A stretch of DNA of 64,000 bases, taken from contig VNKQ01000006.1 in the NCBI GenBank assembly GCA_016508695.1, positions 1,798,001-1,862,000 on the forward strand, given 5' to 3'. Below, piece by piece: positions 1 to 11,908 of the stretch; position 1 is the stretch's first letter; each line of letters opens with the position of its first letter. The position numbers were made by a program, and so were the translations under genes. Under the pieces are notes generated by a model. That model was not told where the DNA came from. It ran no database searches and saw nothing but the letters and a program-made list of their open reading frames with translations. This stretch comes from Hyphodiscus hymeniophilus (Eukaryota; Ascomycota; Leotiomycetes; Helotiales; Hyphodiscaceae).

Positions 1-978
1 GTGGATGTGTCTCGATATGCGAATAAAACTTGCATGGATGGGGTGGCATCTTACGGTAGTGTGGCTGAGATGGATGAGCTTCACCAGTAAGCTTAGATAC
101 GGATCTTTCTGTGATAAACGGTGGACTCGATCTGGGGTTGCGAGGATGTGGTGCTTTCTTTTTGAGGACTGCTACATACCCAAGTGCTGGCGGTGGATTG
201 GGCTTTGTGCAATACCGAATAAGATCTCCACAGAATGTCTAATGTTTCGATGTGAGGTGATGTTATGTAGATCTTGATGTTCCTTTGGCCTCGGAGCCTT
301 TCCAAGTACATCACCCCAAGGGCAAGGCAAGCTGCAGCAGCAGCATATTCGAGGTACCCTTCTCCCTTCTCTGCTGTAGCCTTGAGGTCTCACTCACTCT
401 GTCTACCTACTTGTGGAACAGCCGAGGACAGGTTTTTGGACTGCATGTAACACCAAGGAGAATACTGCTATGACATTGTAACAGGCCTTGCTTCCTTGAC
501 CGCATCCTTCTTTATAACCTTAAATCCTTCACATAAGTAATCACCTCCTTTGTCGTCCCTCCAAGAGTAGTTGAATACTACTGCGAGGTTTAATGATTGA
601 TTCCTGCTCTTGTCGGTATAGCTACCTCCTTGTCTTCCTTCTTATATCCTTACGTCGAGACCTCTCTTGTGCAATTATGTCTGTTCCATTCGGCTACTTG
701 TGATTTTACATACATGGATCTCCAATTATGAAGATTAAAACAGGTATTTTACTAGTTCATATTTACAACGTAAGCGCAGGCTGAAGCGTAGAGGTTGTCG
801 TACGTCGGTCCAATAGCAAGCTCCTAAGACGAATTGGAGATAAAGACCAGAAAGCTGTGCTCTAACTTGTCTGTATATATATAGCTTTATGTTCCCTCCA
901 CGCTGGACTTGTTTGCGTTTCAACAATCTGCACTGTCTTGGAACTTAATCCATATTTTATGATCGATTATCAAGAATA
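1..978. other. No gene recognised
   Basis: Only short unsupported reading frames with no family motif or convincing splice pattern. It lies upstream of the dead monooxygenase, so it may hold its old promoter. I see nothing else in it. Confidence 0.5.
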
Positions 979-1990
979 TGGACATCACCTACGTCGATCG
1001 ACCTCGATGTTCTCATTATTGGAGCAGACGTCACTGGTCTCCTTCTAGCTCAAGAACTAAAACAGGTATAAACATCATCCAGTCACATCGTTCTCGAGGC
1101 TGACCTCTATAGGCCGGTATCCACGCAACCATCTTCGAGAAAAAACCCCAAGGATATCAAGCAAATCGAGAGTGGACAATGGCAATCGACCGGTCCGTCC
1201 CACACCTCAAAACAGTGCTCCCACCCACGCTATACGAGCGCCTCCATGAAGCCTACGGCGATCCCTTCTCCGGCATAATCGTAAAAACCCAGATCTACAA
1301 CAGTACGTCAGGTGAAGTGCCCAAAGAGCTCGCCATGCCCGGCATGATTCGGGTGGATTGAAATCTAATGCGTGCTTTGTGTAGTGAAGGACTGGAAATC
1401 CATTACTCCAAAAGCACTTTCTGGACTGACCTACCACCCTGATGGTCATGGTGTCATGGTCAGATTTGCCGATGGGACTGAGGGTGATTTGGACATTGGC
1501 GCCGATGGCTCACCATCTGCTGTGAGGATGGAGCTGCTTGGTAAAGCAGTCGCAACACCTAAATCGTCAAACTTAATGAGCTTCATGAACACAGCCAATT
1601 ATAGAGCTGTAGAGAAAGCGAGGCATGTTAGGAGTGCTAATCCTATCTTTTGTATGGCATACAATCCAGCTGGGATCATGAGTTTCATCTCTGGCCAGTC
1701 ATGATGCCTATCCCAATGATTTCGAATTTGGTCCAAAGGTCTGACAGTTTCTAAGTACAAAATGTCCTTGACCCAGAAGATCCGATGACTTGGACGTACT
1801 CGATCAGTAGCTCATGGTATGGGGAGCTCGATCGGTCACTCAATAACGCAGGACGGCTTGCACTTCTGAGAAAGGACATTGGCGAAAACTGCGTAGAACC
1901 ATCCAAGTATGCTGTTGAGTGGACTCCAGATGACAATACAGCAACGATTGTTGGAAGGATCTCATATACTGGTCTTGTTTTATGGACGGT
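979..1990 (+). pseudogene. FAD-dependent monooxygenase pseudogene (UbiH / aromatic hydroxylase type)
   Basis: The start and middle of a class A flavoprotein monooxygenase are readable, but only across several frames. Near 1000-1070 one frame gives a Rossmann strand with IIGADVTGLLLAQELKQ, a degenerate GxGxxG. A plausible intron (about 1065-1112) leads to AGIHATIFEKKPQGYQ and REWTMAIDRSVPHL, typical of the family. At about 1358-1361 an in-frame TGA follows PGMIRVD, then the frame shifts to HPDGHGVMVRFADGTEGD and the decayed second motif DIGADGSPSAV. A further shift after SGQS (about 1700) leads to EWTPDDNT near 1920. The C-terminal GD(A/S)xH flavin motif is missing. Stops, frameshifts and truncation make it a pseudogene. 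It is unlike the intact salicylate-hydroxylase-like gene at 37-39 kb. A second relic lies at 13.25 kb. Confidence 0.8.
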
Positions 1991-2107
1991 CTAATAACAG
2001 AAAACAAAATTGAGACGAAGATATGGATCTCAACTTTCCTCCCAGATTTTTTAAGAGCGCAGATACAGGCAGGAGCTGTTCCACACCGGCCTTGCCAATC
2101 ATCAGTC

Positions 2108-3033
2108 CTACCAGGGCAGCTCGTTCCCGTTATAGTCAACGTATAGCTTTGTCTTCGTGGACGAGCCGTCAATGACTTTCAGCCTATTACTCATCAGCAT
2201 CTTTCGTACGAAAATCAAGTGGAATTGGACCTGTCGAACACGGCCAGTAGGGGCTTACATTCTCGAAACGCTTTCAGCACTTTCCATGGTTCCATAGCCA
2301 TTCATATCTGTCTTGACAAGCCCCGGATGGATGAGCAGAATGGGAAGTCCCTGTTGTCTCAAGACTTGATCAAGTTCCTTACCAAGACGGTTGAGTGCAG
2401 TCTACTTTCGTTAATGTGATTTCTCGACGGTTTAGGATTCTTTGTACTTTGGAGACATTGTAGAGCGCAGAGGGATCATAGCCATGTGCGCCAAAGAGCA
2501 CAGTATGAGACTTATATATCTCATCCGCCATCCCGAGCGATCCGAAGGTGCTGCTTAACAAGACCAAAGACTTATGCTTGTACAATGACTTCAAGAGCAG
2601 CGGCGAGAAGTGAACGGCAGTGTAGTAAGCTCCATAAACGTTCGTGTCCATATTCTGCTTCAAGCTCCCGATTCCGACTTCCAAAATGTTTCCGAATCCG
2701 TTAAGAACACCCGCGTTGTATACAACGGAGTCAAGTGAGCCTGAAGTTGCGGTGACAGTTTCCGCAGCTTGTTTGAGGGAGTTGCTGTCGGTTACGTCGG
2801 CCGTAATGATATGGATGCGACCATTGCTCGACTTTGCAAGCACTTGGAGCTCAGTAGCTTTTATGGGGTCTCTAGCCGTTGCAAATATATGAGCTGAAGG
2901 GTATTTGGAAGCCTGTGTAGAGGTCAGTCGAATCTCTAAGTTGCTAGAAACAGGAACAGACAGTCTGACGAACAAACTCAAGGCCAATGCCACGAGTTCC
3001 ACCAATAATTAAGATACTGCTTGGAGAAGTCAT
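2108..3033 (-). CDS. Short-chain dehydrogenase/reductase (classical SDR)
   Basis: Predicted NAD(P)-dependent oxidoreductase of 251 aa in four exons. The introns, 2913-2961, 2402-2447 and 2184-2258, join in frame. Near the N-terminus the cofactor motif reads GGTRGIGLEF. NAG occurs in VVYNAGVLNG, the catalytic Ser lies in LLSSTFGSLG, and the YxxxK pair reads YNVSK, directly before the second intron. The C-terminus ends in NGNELPW, as in fungal small SDRs of the carbonyl reductase type. The start ATG at 3033 directly precedes the cofactor strand. The first intron uses a weak GTCTGT donor. It runs convergently to the dead monooxygenase and away from the regulator at 3792. Substrate unknown; the gene looks intact. 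Confidence 0.85.
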
Positions 3034-3791
3034 TCTTGATTTAAAAGGACGAGGATTGTGTCGCTGTAGTTGGCAGAATATCACTCAAATGAGCAGGGAA
3101 GATTTGCTAATGGCTGGAAAAATATGACTTTCCTTGATTTAGGAGGTGTTGAAGCTGTCGAAGAACGAAGCGTATTTTGAAGGATATATCAAGCTCTTAT
3201 ACATATTTTCGGAAGAAGACAGTTGACGGACTTACAATCCATGACTCCCCAAGCCCTCCCAAACAATGGCCATTAAAGTACGAAACTACTTAACAACGAA
3301 TCGTTCATCTTGTCCAGATCGTAACACTAAATGGTTAGTAGCCTGCCGGCTGACAAGGTCTAATGGGCCTTGCAAAGACTTCAAAGGTTCATAAACTCGA
3401 AGTGGAAGATGGCCCAAAGCGAATGCAAAACATTCGCTGAACTTTGGAGCATTAGGAAGTCATGGGCATCTCTTTCGTGGGTTTCTGGCCCAGCGCGGCC
3501 GAGAGGCACATCCCAATTAGGCCTTTTCCCGCGATGCCCGCTTCCCGCATCGTCCATCACAGATTAGTGAACATAGACTGACGCAGCAGAGAATGCACAC
3601 TTGAGTGCCGTGTCTTCCTTTTAAGGCTTTATTCCGCTGGCGGAGACAATTTGCATTCACACCAGCTATCTGTTTCCCAGCGGCCGCCAAGTGGAAGAAC
3701 TTATCGATTCTCCAGATCACATAGTGCATCTGAACTAGTTTGGGTCTCGGCGAGATTGCCTTGTCAATTTGACGCATTTACGAATAGGGAT
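3034..3791. promoter_or_regulatory. Intergenic region between divergent SDR and Zn2Cys6 regulator genes
   Basis: Non-coding by inspection; it must carry the promoters of both divergent genes. No site was assigned. Confidence 0.4.
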
Positions 3792-5524
3792 ATGAAGAAT
3801 CATGAAATTCAGTTTGCCAGTGATCAAGCATCTCACGCTTGTGAGGCATGCAAAAAGAGGAAGAGGAGATGCGACAAAGGGCTCCCTCAATGTAATCTAT
3901 GTGCCGGGTAAGAAACTTCCATTTGCAGTGCATATGTCCTAACTGTACTTCTCATAGAAAAGGACTAAGATGCGATTATTTGACTTTCGATCCAAAGAAC
4001 GACGTACGCACACCACTCGGCGACCATGGGCGACCCTCCCAAACCGCTCAGGCTCACCAAAACCAAGTCCTCGGCGTATTCTTCTTGGATCATAACATCT
4101 TTCGACTAGGGCAAATGAGTATACCATCACATCATTGTTCTATTCCACGGTATATCTCAGACAGCATTGAAGCTAGCGCAGAGATTCAGATTATTGCCTC
4201 TCAATTCTTCTCAACAGTCCATGTATACTTGCCGATCATCTCAAAGAAGATCTTCTATGGCCTCCTGAATCCTCTACTACGACAACGTGCAGATGTGGCA
4301 TTTCTTTGCATATGTATGAAAATGATCGCCTGGTCGCCATCGCCCCATGATGATGAGCCACAGACTGCTGATTATCTGGCCGCAAAGCAGTATGGCTCCG
4401 AGCTTGAAAATGCAGGCGTCTTTACAGTAGCAATTCTACAAGGGCGGCTGCTGATTACAACTTATGAACTTGGCCATGGGATCTATCCTGCTGCGTACAT
4501 GTCTATCAGAGCCTGTATTGACCATGCAGTTGCTCTGGGCCTTGATGCGAATGTCATGGAGGAAGGAGGTACCAACCTGACATGGGTGGAACAAGAAGAA
4601 CGCCGAAGGATTTGGTGGGCGATAGTCATCCTAGAGCGGTTCGTACACATTGAAGCCATATATGTTTCATTGCTGAAAACTAGGTATAGTGTTCTGCAAC
4701 TTGGATCAGTAGGAAAGCCACTAATAACAATGAATCCTATCTCCTCGAATTTATTGCCATCTGACGATGACCCCTGGAACCAAGGAGTAAGTATACAGTA
4801 CACGTATCATTCCAGGTCGCTAAGCTCATCACTTAACAGATACTGGCACCTAACTATCCCATGAACAATCCTGTCGGATCCGGATTAAACTTGGGACGGT
4901 TTGCACGTCTCGCCCATGCAGCGTATCTTCTGGGCCAAGTACTTCGCCACATTAATTTCTTTTTCGGCGATCCACAAACTCAAGAGGAGGAAGTTGAGCA
5001 GCTCGATCGGACAATCCGCGCCTTAATGGTCGTCTGTCAAGAAGAAAGTACGAGGACGAACCTTCGATTCTGCAACCCTCTCAGCATCTGCGCTAGCTCA
5101 CTCCTCGTACTACATTCCCATTATTTGTCTCTTGAAGCGCTTGGGGCCAAGGGAAGCAACAGCTACTACCGCCATAGCTCCTGGACGATCCTGAAAAGCT
5201 TGTCACTGGATCTGGTCAAAGGATATCGCGACTCTATGGCGGAAAGTCACATTGTCGTTTTACAGGACGTCTCACCTGTAGTATTGCATTCGATGTATAA
5301 AACTGGTATCTTTTTTCTGCGGCTTAACAATGATACACCTAGCCAAGAAGCATCTCATGCACTGCAAACTGTGAGAAAAGCACTCGAGCTGAAGAGTACC
5401 AAGTGGAAGGTGGCTGGTCAGTTCCTCTTACCTGCGACAAGTTCTTGACTGACAAATGTTGCTCACAGGATTATACTTACAGATCTTGGAAGCAAGAGAG
5501 ATCATGAAGATTTATGATTCATGA
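3792..5524 (+). CDS. Zn2Cys6 transcription factor with fungal-specific TF domain
   Basis: Predicted nuclear regulator of 510 aa in five exons, with introns 3908-3957, 4639-4683, 4787-4839 and 5417-5468. The binuclear zinc cluster sits near residues 17-44 with spacing C-x2-C-x6-C-x5-C-x2-C-x6-C; its sixth Cys lies just after the first splice (NLCAG then KGLRC). A basic run KKRKRR lies inside the cluster. The middle region has the fungal_trans signature, including WVEQEERRRIWWAIVILER, followed by a second intron with a GTTCGT donor. The last intron restores a short terminal exon ending KIYDS. It stands outside the obvious pathway genes and beside an SDR and a DUF4246 gene, so its target is unknown. 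The start was chosen as the nearest ATG before the cluster. Confidence 0.88.
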
Positions 5525-6633
5525 ATGACGATTACTTGCCGCGGCGGGGTAAGAGGACAGTCAGACAACATGATGAGATAAATCAGGAGGACGTGCGGCC
5601 ACTACTCTGGGAGACTTTCATCCTCTCTCGCGCTTGAGTCCTGTTTGAAGGGAGCACATGGAAATGACGAATCGCATAACCTGTCTGTAGATAATAGTAT
5701 ACTTCATCGTCACTCACTGAATAACGAAACGAACCAAGTGGAATACAAACTATCTGATAAATGCCTAACGCTTGCTTAGAGCCTCATGTTGTGATATATT
5801 GTGAAATTAAATATGACGGAAGCACAAGGATACTCAAGGGCGATCACTCACCAGTAGGTGGGGTGCGTTTGCTTCAGTTTCCATTCATACTTTGACAGCA
5901 TGAAGCTACAGAGCTTTCCAAGCTCCGGGACTGCGTGTACGTGCTAAGTGTCATGCTCTCCTCACCACACTTTCTAAGTATGATCGGGATTCAAACCTCC
6001 AACGGGTCGTGTAGACAGAAGTGATATCCTTGCCTAAAAGTGACTTCCCTGTGATCGGAGCAAACATCTTTGCCTGCTCAGCAAGTCATTCCAAGCTAAA
6101 GGCCTTTAATTATTTCGAGATGAGGAGCGAGACATGCGGCCGTTTTGCAGTCGAACACAGGCAAAGTTCAGAAAGACACAAAGACATCATCCATAGCCCA
6201 TAGGTATTTCTCAACTTCTTTAGGAATTCTAAGGGTGGTGCCAGATGGTATAGCATGAAACAATATTAAGTCCTATTGATGTTTTGGTTTTGATGAAATA
6301 TGATAAGAAGCTGCTTCTAGGTAGTTCCGAGCGTCACCAGGCCGGCGTGGGTCACGAGGTCGGGTGGCGCAATAGGCGCCCGTCTGCCTGCTGTGCCGTC
6401 CATGTCCCACCCTAACCGTAAGCTTCAGGGGCTTTGCGAGGGCTATATTTCAGGCTAGTCGGGGCCGAGGACTCCAAAATAGCATTCTGCCTGGAAATGT
6501 CACGTTATCTCGTGAAGACCGGTGTCAATCTCTCGTCATGCTTGCCCTAATTCGTTCTCTGACACGCGCAGTAGTTCAAAGTCAAGATATCGCCCCCTTA
6601 TCTCGACATTAAATACTCGTCCGACTTCCCTCG
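5525..6633. other. Gene-free spacer
   Basis: About 1.1 kb between two same-strand genes. Only short reading frames without motifs. No RNA gene or repeat recognised. Confidence 0.45.
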
Positions 6634-9161
6634 ATGAGCTCAGGCTTTCTTGGGCTCAGACGACTCGGCGCCGGCATCGCAAAAATAATCTTGAAGCCAA
6701 ATACTGTCGCATCACAGCATTTTGTTACTATGCCAGAATACCCAGGTCTCGGTATCCCATTGAGACACTTCCCTCAAGGGGATTATGGAACATACCCTAT
6801 GGGCATCCATGGAAACTTCTATGGCGCAGACTCTGACATACTGCCAGTTCGGGAGATCGCGATGATGTTGATCATGGACAAGCTGACAGACAAACCCGAC
6901 TGGCATAAAAAGGTCTTCGACGATGAAATCATTGCCAAGTGGCGAAAAGAAGCCCTTGAATGCCCGGACGAGTTACTCTGGAAACAAGCGACTGGAGGCA
7001 AAGTGCTCAGCCGATGGGCTGGCCAGAACATGGATGGCGATGTCGACTGGGCTAGCCGCCGCATCACAGCTTTGAAGGGCATCATGTCGAAGGAGGCCTT
7101 TGACTATGTCAGTATATCCGGCTGGAAATGAAGTTGAGAAGACTGGCTAATCTGAAGAAGTGCGTACAAGAGCTTCGAAACAAAGCGAAGTACTACGAAG
7201 ATTCGGGGTTGATTCCCACATTAGATGCTTGTGCGTCAGTTGTCAAATCAGACAAGCAAGTCTCGTCGGAACTCCAAGCTGAGCTACGTCTTGCATTTGT
7301 GACACTGAAAGCCGACCAAGAAGCTGCTCCAGATTGGCATCCTAATTCCAGCGATATGGTTCAAGACCTCCTTCATCCTTCCATGTATCCACTCATCTAC
7401 GGTCGAAGCAGAGTGTTTGAAGCAGAAGTCGTCGGAGTTGATGATGCCATTGAGACATGGGCTGGAAAAGGTGAAGTTATTGAAAAAGATATCTATGTAC
7501 CGGGCTCCAACGATCATTATAGCTCTGGTGTTGGTGGAAGTACCATCCCAGCAAACTTTTGGTCTGATACGTACCAATGGCTTCCATCAAATGTTGCGTT
7601 TCAAGACGACGGTAGTGTCAAATTCACAAGCTACGTCAACAATCTTCATCCTATCAAGTATACTGACATATACCGTACCATCGAAAAACTAGTCGAGAGG
7701 GCACTTCCTGCTTGGGATCAATGTCTTGCGCTTTCGGTGGGCTACAAGGAAAATTTGGGTGCAGGACGTACGGTATCTCGGTTTTCCAACCCTGAATACC
7801 CAGAGTGAGTTTCTCTCAGCCTTGAATTATGGTAAAAATTACTCATGCGTCGCCGAATAGCGACGAGAATCCAGACAATTGGAACCCGTCTGGCCCTGAG
7901 ACCGACGAGTGAGTGATTACCTTGCTGCAAAACGCAGATACAACATTCAGAGTTGCTGATAAGCTCCAAAAAGAGACAAGGAATCGGTTTCGTCTGACTC
8001 GGAGCTTGCAGACTCTGCGGAGATTGATTTACTGGAGGAATCCGAGGCATCAGAGGACTCAGACGAGTTCGAAAGTGCAGCAGAGAGGAAGTGGCATAAG
8101 ATACGCCAGCCGGTTCAGCCACAACCAGACTCATTCAACATCGTTGAAAACTTTTATGCCCCAAAGCAAGGCGCTCGACTTTCGGAGAAGTTCAAGGACT
8201 CGGGTCTGCAAATTATTGTCAAAATGGCAAGCATTGAACTGACACCCCAGAAGCCAGACTTTCCAATGGGAGGTTGGCATGTAAGTCACAGGAGATTCCC
8301 ATTTCTCTATCTCCATTTCCCTCCTTGAGTGTGTTGTTGATCCCCTCTTCACCTCCTACTGTAATAGCATGTGAAGCTGACAAACAACACCCAAAAGGTT
8401 GAAGGACAAATGAACGAACGCATTTGCGCCACTGCAATTTACTACCTTGGCAGCGAAAACATCACCCCGTCCAACTTATCTTTTCGCATGCAAACATCCG
8501 CTTACATAAACGATGAATACCCAGTCGGCCAAGATGCATACCATTGGATGGAGCAAGTCTACGGAACCGGCCTTGGTAGCGGTAGCGCCCCCTGTTTACA
8601 GAATTATGGCAGTGTTGAAACCAAAGAAGGACGAATACTTGCGTTTCCTAACGTCTTGTAAGTTACATCCTTGACCGAAACTTTTCTCAGTGTTATTTAT
8701 AATTGATCTTCGGCAGTCAACATCGCGTATCTCCTTTTACCCTCACAGACCCAACCAAACCAGGCCATAGACGTTTCATCGTACTCTGGCTCGTCGATCC
8801 CAATGTCCGTATTCTCTCAACCGCCAATGTCCCTCCTCAGCAACTGGATTGGTGGGCGGAGTGTATCTTTTCTAAGTCCAGGAGGACTGGGGGCGAGGCT
8901 ATTTCTAACTTTCCTGCCGAGCTCACTCAGGTACTTCAGCAGAAGGGAGTAGCAATCGAAGCAAGCAAGAGTGAACGTGGGAAGCTAGCCCCCGAGCTAT
9001 ATTCAATGTTAAGTGAGCATTTTGATGATCAAGGAGCGCTGCTTATGAGTAGTGCGGAGGCGAGGGAGCATAGAGAGAAGTTGATGGAGGCGAGGAGTGC
9101 GTTTCATTTCGAAGCTGACGAGCAATGGCATCACCATTCTTATTCTTTTTGTGAACATTAG
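6634..9161 (+). CDS. DUF4246 family protein, possible 2-oxoglutarate/Fe(II) oxygenase fold
   Basis: A 726 aa protein in six exons (introns 7108-7157, 7805-7860, 7909-7973, 8281-8397, 8658-8716) that join in frame. It matches the large fungal DUF4246 family by MPEYPGLGIPL near the start, LQIIVKMASIELTP, MGGWHVEGQMNERICATA, and the C-terminal PGHRRFIVLWLVDP. An acidic Ser/Asp/Glu-rich linker encoded at about 7980-8090 separates the two halves. The spacing of WHVEG and the downstream GHRRF resembles the H-x-(D/E)...H...R facial triad of 2OG-Fe(II) oxygenases; this is my inference, and the family function is uncharacterised. An alternative start at 6730 would remove 32 residues. No signal peptide. 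Neighbours give no functional clue. Confidence 0.83.
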
Positions 9162-9361
9162 AGTGTAGGAATGTGGAGGATGTTTGCAAACATCGAATAG
9201 CAGCTTGGACAAATCTTCTTATCAGACCATAGCCAGATTTTTGACGCACTTGTTTGTAGATAATTGATGCTTAACACCAATCCGTATCGTGTCTCGTCTT
9301 GCGATGCTAGTTATTTCACTTTGAACCAATGAATATATTTCCAAAGAAAGAAAACACTGTC

Positions 9362-9480
9362 ACATACGACCATAGACTGAGGAGAATTGGGCATCCCGTC
9401 CGCTCTGCCATACACAAGCCTCAGATCGGCAGATTAGTAGTTGGGTGGGTGACCACCAGCGAATACCTGCTGTTGTATGT
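9362..9480 (+). rRNA. 5S ribosomal RNA
   Basis: A 119-nt sequence matching filamentous ascomycete 5S rRNA. Helix I closes between ACATACGAC at the 5' end and GTTGTATGT at the 3' end (one G-U pair). Helix II pairs CTGAGG with CCTCAG. The conserved TTAGTAGTTGGGTGGGTGAC internal control region is intact. A poly-T terminator follows at once. Single 5S genes dispersed away from the rDNA repeat are normal in Pezizomycotina. No stem-breaking change was found, so it is probably functional. Confidence 0.93.
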
Positions 9481-9499
9481 TTTTTTCTTTTTTTTTTTT
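9481..9499 (+). terminator. RNA polymerase III poly-T terminator of the 5S gene
   Basis: Six T, one C, then twelve T directly after the 3' end of the 5S gene; a strong pol III stop. Confidence 0.85.
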
Positions 9500-9500
9500 G

Positions 9501-10063
9501 CATTATCTTATTCTGTGAAACATTCCAAGTGGTGGGTTGTCGTGCACGAGGTAACCAGGGTTAGGCGCGATCGTCAGGTACAAGGTACAAGGATCTCAAG
9601 CTAGGTACAGTATTGCGATGAGGAATAAAGACTTGGTCACCTCTTTTGGAAAAATATTGGATTTTGAAATATATTCCGTTACTCCTTTATACCCCTGCCA
9701 TACTGTAGCCGGAATCACTACAAGTAGTTAGAGTGTGAGTTGTGAATTTAACCCGGCCAACGAATCACTTACCACCACCAGCCACTTTCCCTCGACAAGG
9801 CATCTCACCCAGAGTATATCTAGCGATAAAACCAATCTTTTACGATACGTCAAGTAACCGAATCTCTTTGATCTGTGTGGTCATTAGCATAGCATATATA
9901 GATGGCGGGTTTTCTAAATCAATACTTAAATGATGCACATCTTTTAGGAAATTTGTGCTCATCCCACACTGAAAAATACGTCTTAATTAGATGACCTTAC
10001 CTTTAGCGATAAACATAGCACTGACCAGCTGTAACGAATGAACCCTTGACTCCTCAAAACCTG
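9501..10063. other. Gene-free spacer
   Basis: Between the 5S gene and the 3' end of the hypothetical gene on the other strand. No supported feature. Confidence 0.4.
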
Positions 10064-11128
10064 TCAATGAAGTTCCGCCCATCCCATACTACCCTCACTC
10101 TGACCCAGGGAAACTTTCTTCTTCGGTGATGGGCCCTCGTCATCTGATGAAGCCTGATGATCAAATGGACGCTTGGCAGACTCTCCCGCCTTCTTCACTG
10201 GTACCTTTGCACGGATGATAGTGCCATTTGAAGCCATAACGGCCCTCACAATCCCAACTTCATGCTCGCAAACCTCCGTCAACCGAAGTTCAGTATCTTG
10301 TCTGAATTCTAATAGAGAGTCGAAGTTTGCAATTCTGGCACAGGAGAACTTCTTTCCCTCGTTGAGATCCTCAGAATATCCCCCCCAATAAGAATCAGAT
10401 GCTTTTTGTGTTCGGCGCATGTCAGGAACAACGGGATGTTCTGGGTAGAAGTCAAAAAGGATATGAAGACCGATAGCTTGGCCGCTCGAAGACAGGCGCA
10501 AAACAGCACAAAAGCCCGTGTACGTCCAGATGTCATCCTGGCCCTTATCCGAGATGTCCATCCCTCCAAATTCTTCAACCTGCCCCAGCTGGAAACACGT
10601 GAATCCCGAACCTCCTTCTGCGTCATCGGACTCGTTCGAGGTATTGCCCTCCTCCGAGCTCTCCTTTTGGTGCGACTTGCCCAGTGGGATAGAGGTATTG
10701 ACACCTAGCAGCTGTTCTGGTAGGAGTACACGGGAGATTGATTGCGCCGGACGGACGACTAATGCACTGGTACGGAGACGCACTCGAAGGAACTCGCCGG
10801 ATATAGTTCCCAGAGGCAGAAATGCAGCTTCAGAACAGCGCCAGATCGCGCGCTTGATTTCCTCGCGTTGTGCTTCGTTGCTGAAATTGCATTTCTTGAT
10901 CATGTCGAGGAAGTCCTTGGGAAGGGTTTGAGGATTTGAGGCGTACATCTTGTGCTTTCGTGACATGTTCTCCAGAATCCATGCATAGTAAGCCCGAACA
11001 TCGGCTTTGTCTGACCATCGTTTGTGAACAGCTGCCTCGTGCTGCGTAGAGTCCAAAATATCTTTAGTGGACTCTTCAAAATTGAGAAAGTCGTCTTCGG
11101 TAGCCATCTTAAATGTAGGGATTGGCAA
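10064..11128 (-). CDS. Hypothetical protein with C-terminal basic nuclear-localisation-like motif
   Basis: A single uninterrupted 354 aa frame, read on the minus strand. I do not recognise a catalytic domain. The N-terminal half has a helical region with HKRWSDKADVRAYYAWILE. A low-complexity acidic Ser/Glu/Asp linker lies near residues 155-175, followed by a probable folded part containing FGGMDISDKGQDDIWTYTG and LHILFDFYPEHPVVPDM. The C-terminus has KKAGESAKRP and PSPKKKV, resembling nuclear localisation signals. Absence of introns over 1 kb and consistent codon use support a real gene. A second in-frame Met at codon 8 (MATEDDF) is also a plausible start. No signal peptide or membrane segment. 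Function unknown. Confidence 0.7.
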   Translation of the reverse strand: MPIPTFKMATEDDFLNFEESTKDILDSTQHEAAVHKRWSDKADVRAYYAWILENMSRKHKMYASNPQTLPKDFLDMIKKCNFSNEAQREEIKRAIWRCSEAAFLPLGTISGEFLRVRLRTSALVVRPAQSISRVLLPEQLLGVNTSIPLGKSHQKESSEEGNTSNESDDAEGGSGFTCFQLGQVEEFGGMDISDKGQDDIWTYTGFCAVLRLSSSGQAIGLHILFDFYPEHPVVPDMRRTQKASDSYWGGYSEDLNEGKKFSCARIANFDSLLEFRQDTELRLTEVCEHEVGIVRAVMASNGTIIRAKVPVKKAGESAKRPFDHQASSDDEGPSPKKKVSLGQSEGSMGWAELH

Positions 11129-11908
11129 TATGAAAAATGGATTGTGGGAGGAAGAGCCTTCGGTTTAAATGCTTGTGAGGCCTAGACGTGATTGTAATCT
11201 GGACTGGTTTGCTAATGGATACAGTAGCAGGTCCGCGTTCATTGGCGCGTCACTAGGCCACAAGCGCAGCCACTGACTGAATTAAGCATACCCAATTTTT
11301 AGATCTGAGTCTTATATTAAATAAAGATATGGTTCTTGTGCGATCGGTAGATCAGTTTCATGGCTTAAAGAAACTCGCGTTTTGGAAATTGGTGGGTTTT
11401 AACACTATTTATGGACAGAGTTGTATAAATGCAGTCTTGACCCTAAGGTTCTCATGTAGCTCATACTAAGTAAATGTAGTCGTCGATCAAACCTCTTGAG
11501 TATGCGTCCTTATTGGAATATGGGATTCCTTCTACCCGCTTGGTCCTCCCTAATCGGGTTAGTCCGTCACGTGCAAGTGACCGGCGAAGAGCTTGAGCCT
11601 AACTCAAGAACTCTTCCCACTGTACCTTAATAATCACAACTACAAATCAATCAAACCTTGTACTATACCTAATGCTTTACTTCCACTCGAATCGTGACTT
11701 TCAATAGTCCTCAACCTCACTACACGTCTCGGTTCAATATCCTGGAGGCAAGAGGCGCTGCTAAATGTGTTAAGGGTCAAGGAAGGAGCGACGGTACTAG
11801 GCTCTTACTTGTACTTAACCCAGTATCGTACAATTTTAGACCATTAAGCCTATCAGCATCAACTTGGCGTACCATAACAAAATCACTCCCAATTCAGTTA
11901 CCGAGACA
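11129..11908. other. Gene-free spacer
   Basis: About 780 bases upstream of the hypothetical gene and before unrecognised coding remains. It contains the promoter of the minus-strand gene. No element assigned. Confidence 0.4.

Noticed and set aside
2255..2257. TAA that seemed to truncate the SDR
   Set aside because: It lies at a GTAAGC donor; splicing to 2183 gives the normal NGNELPW end, so the gene is intact.
5980..6010. Possible tRNA T-arm (GGTTTGAATCCC on the minus strand)
   Set aside because: Flanking stems do not pair; no D or anticodon arm.
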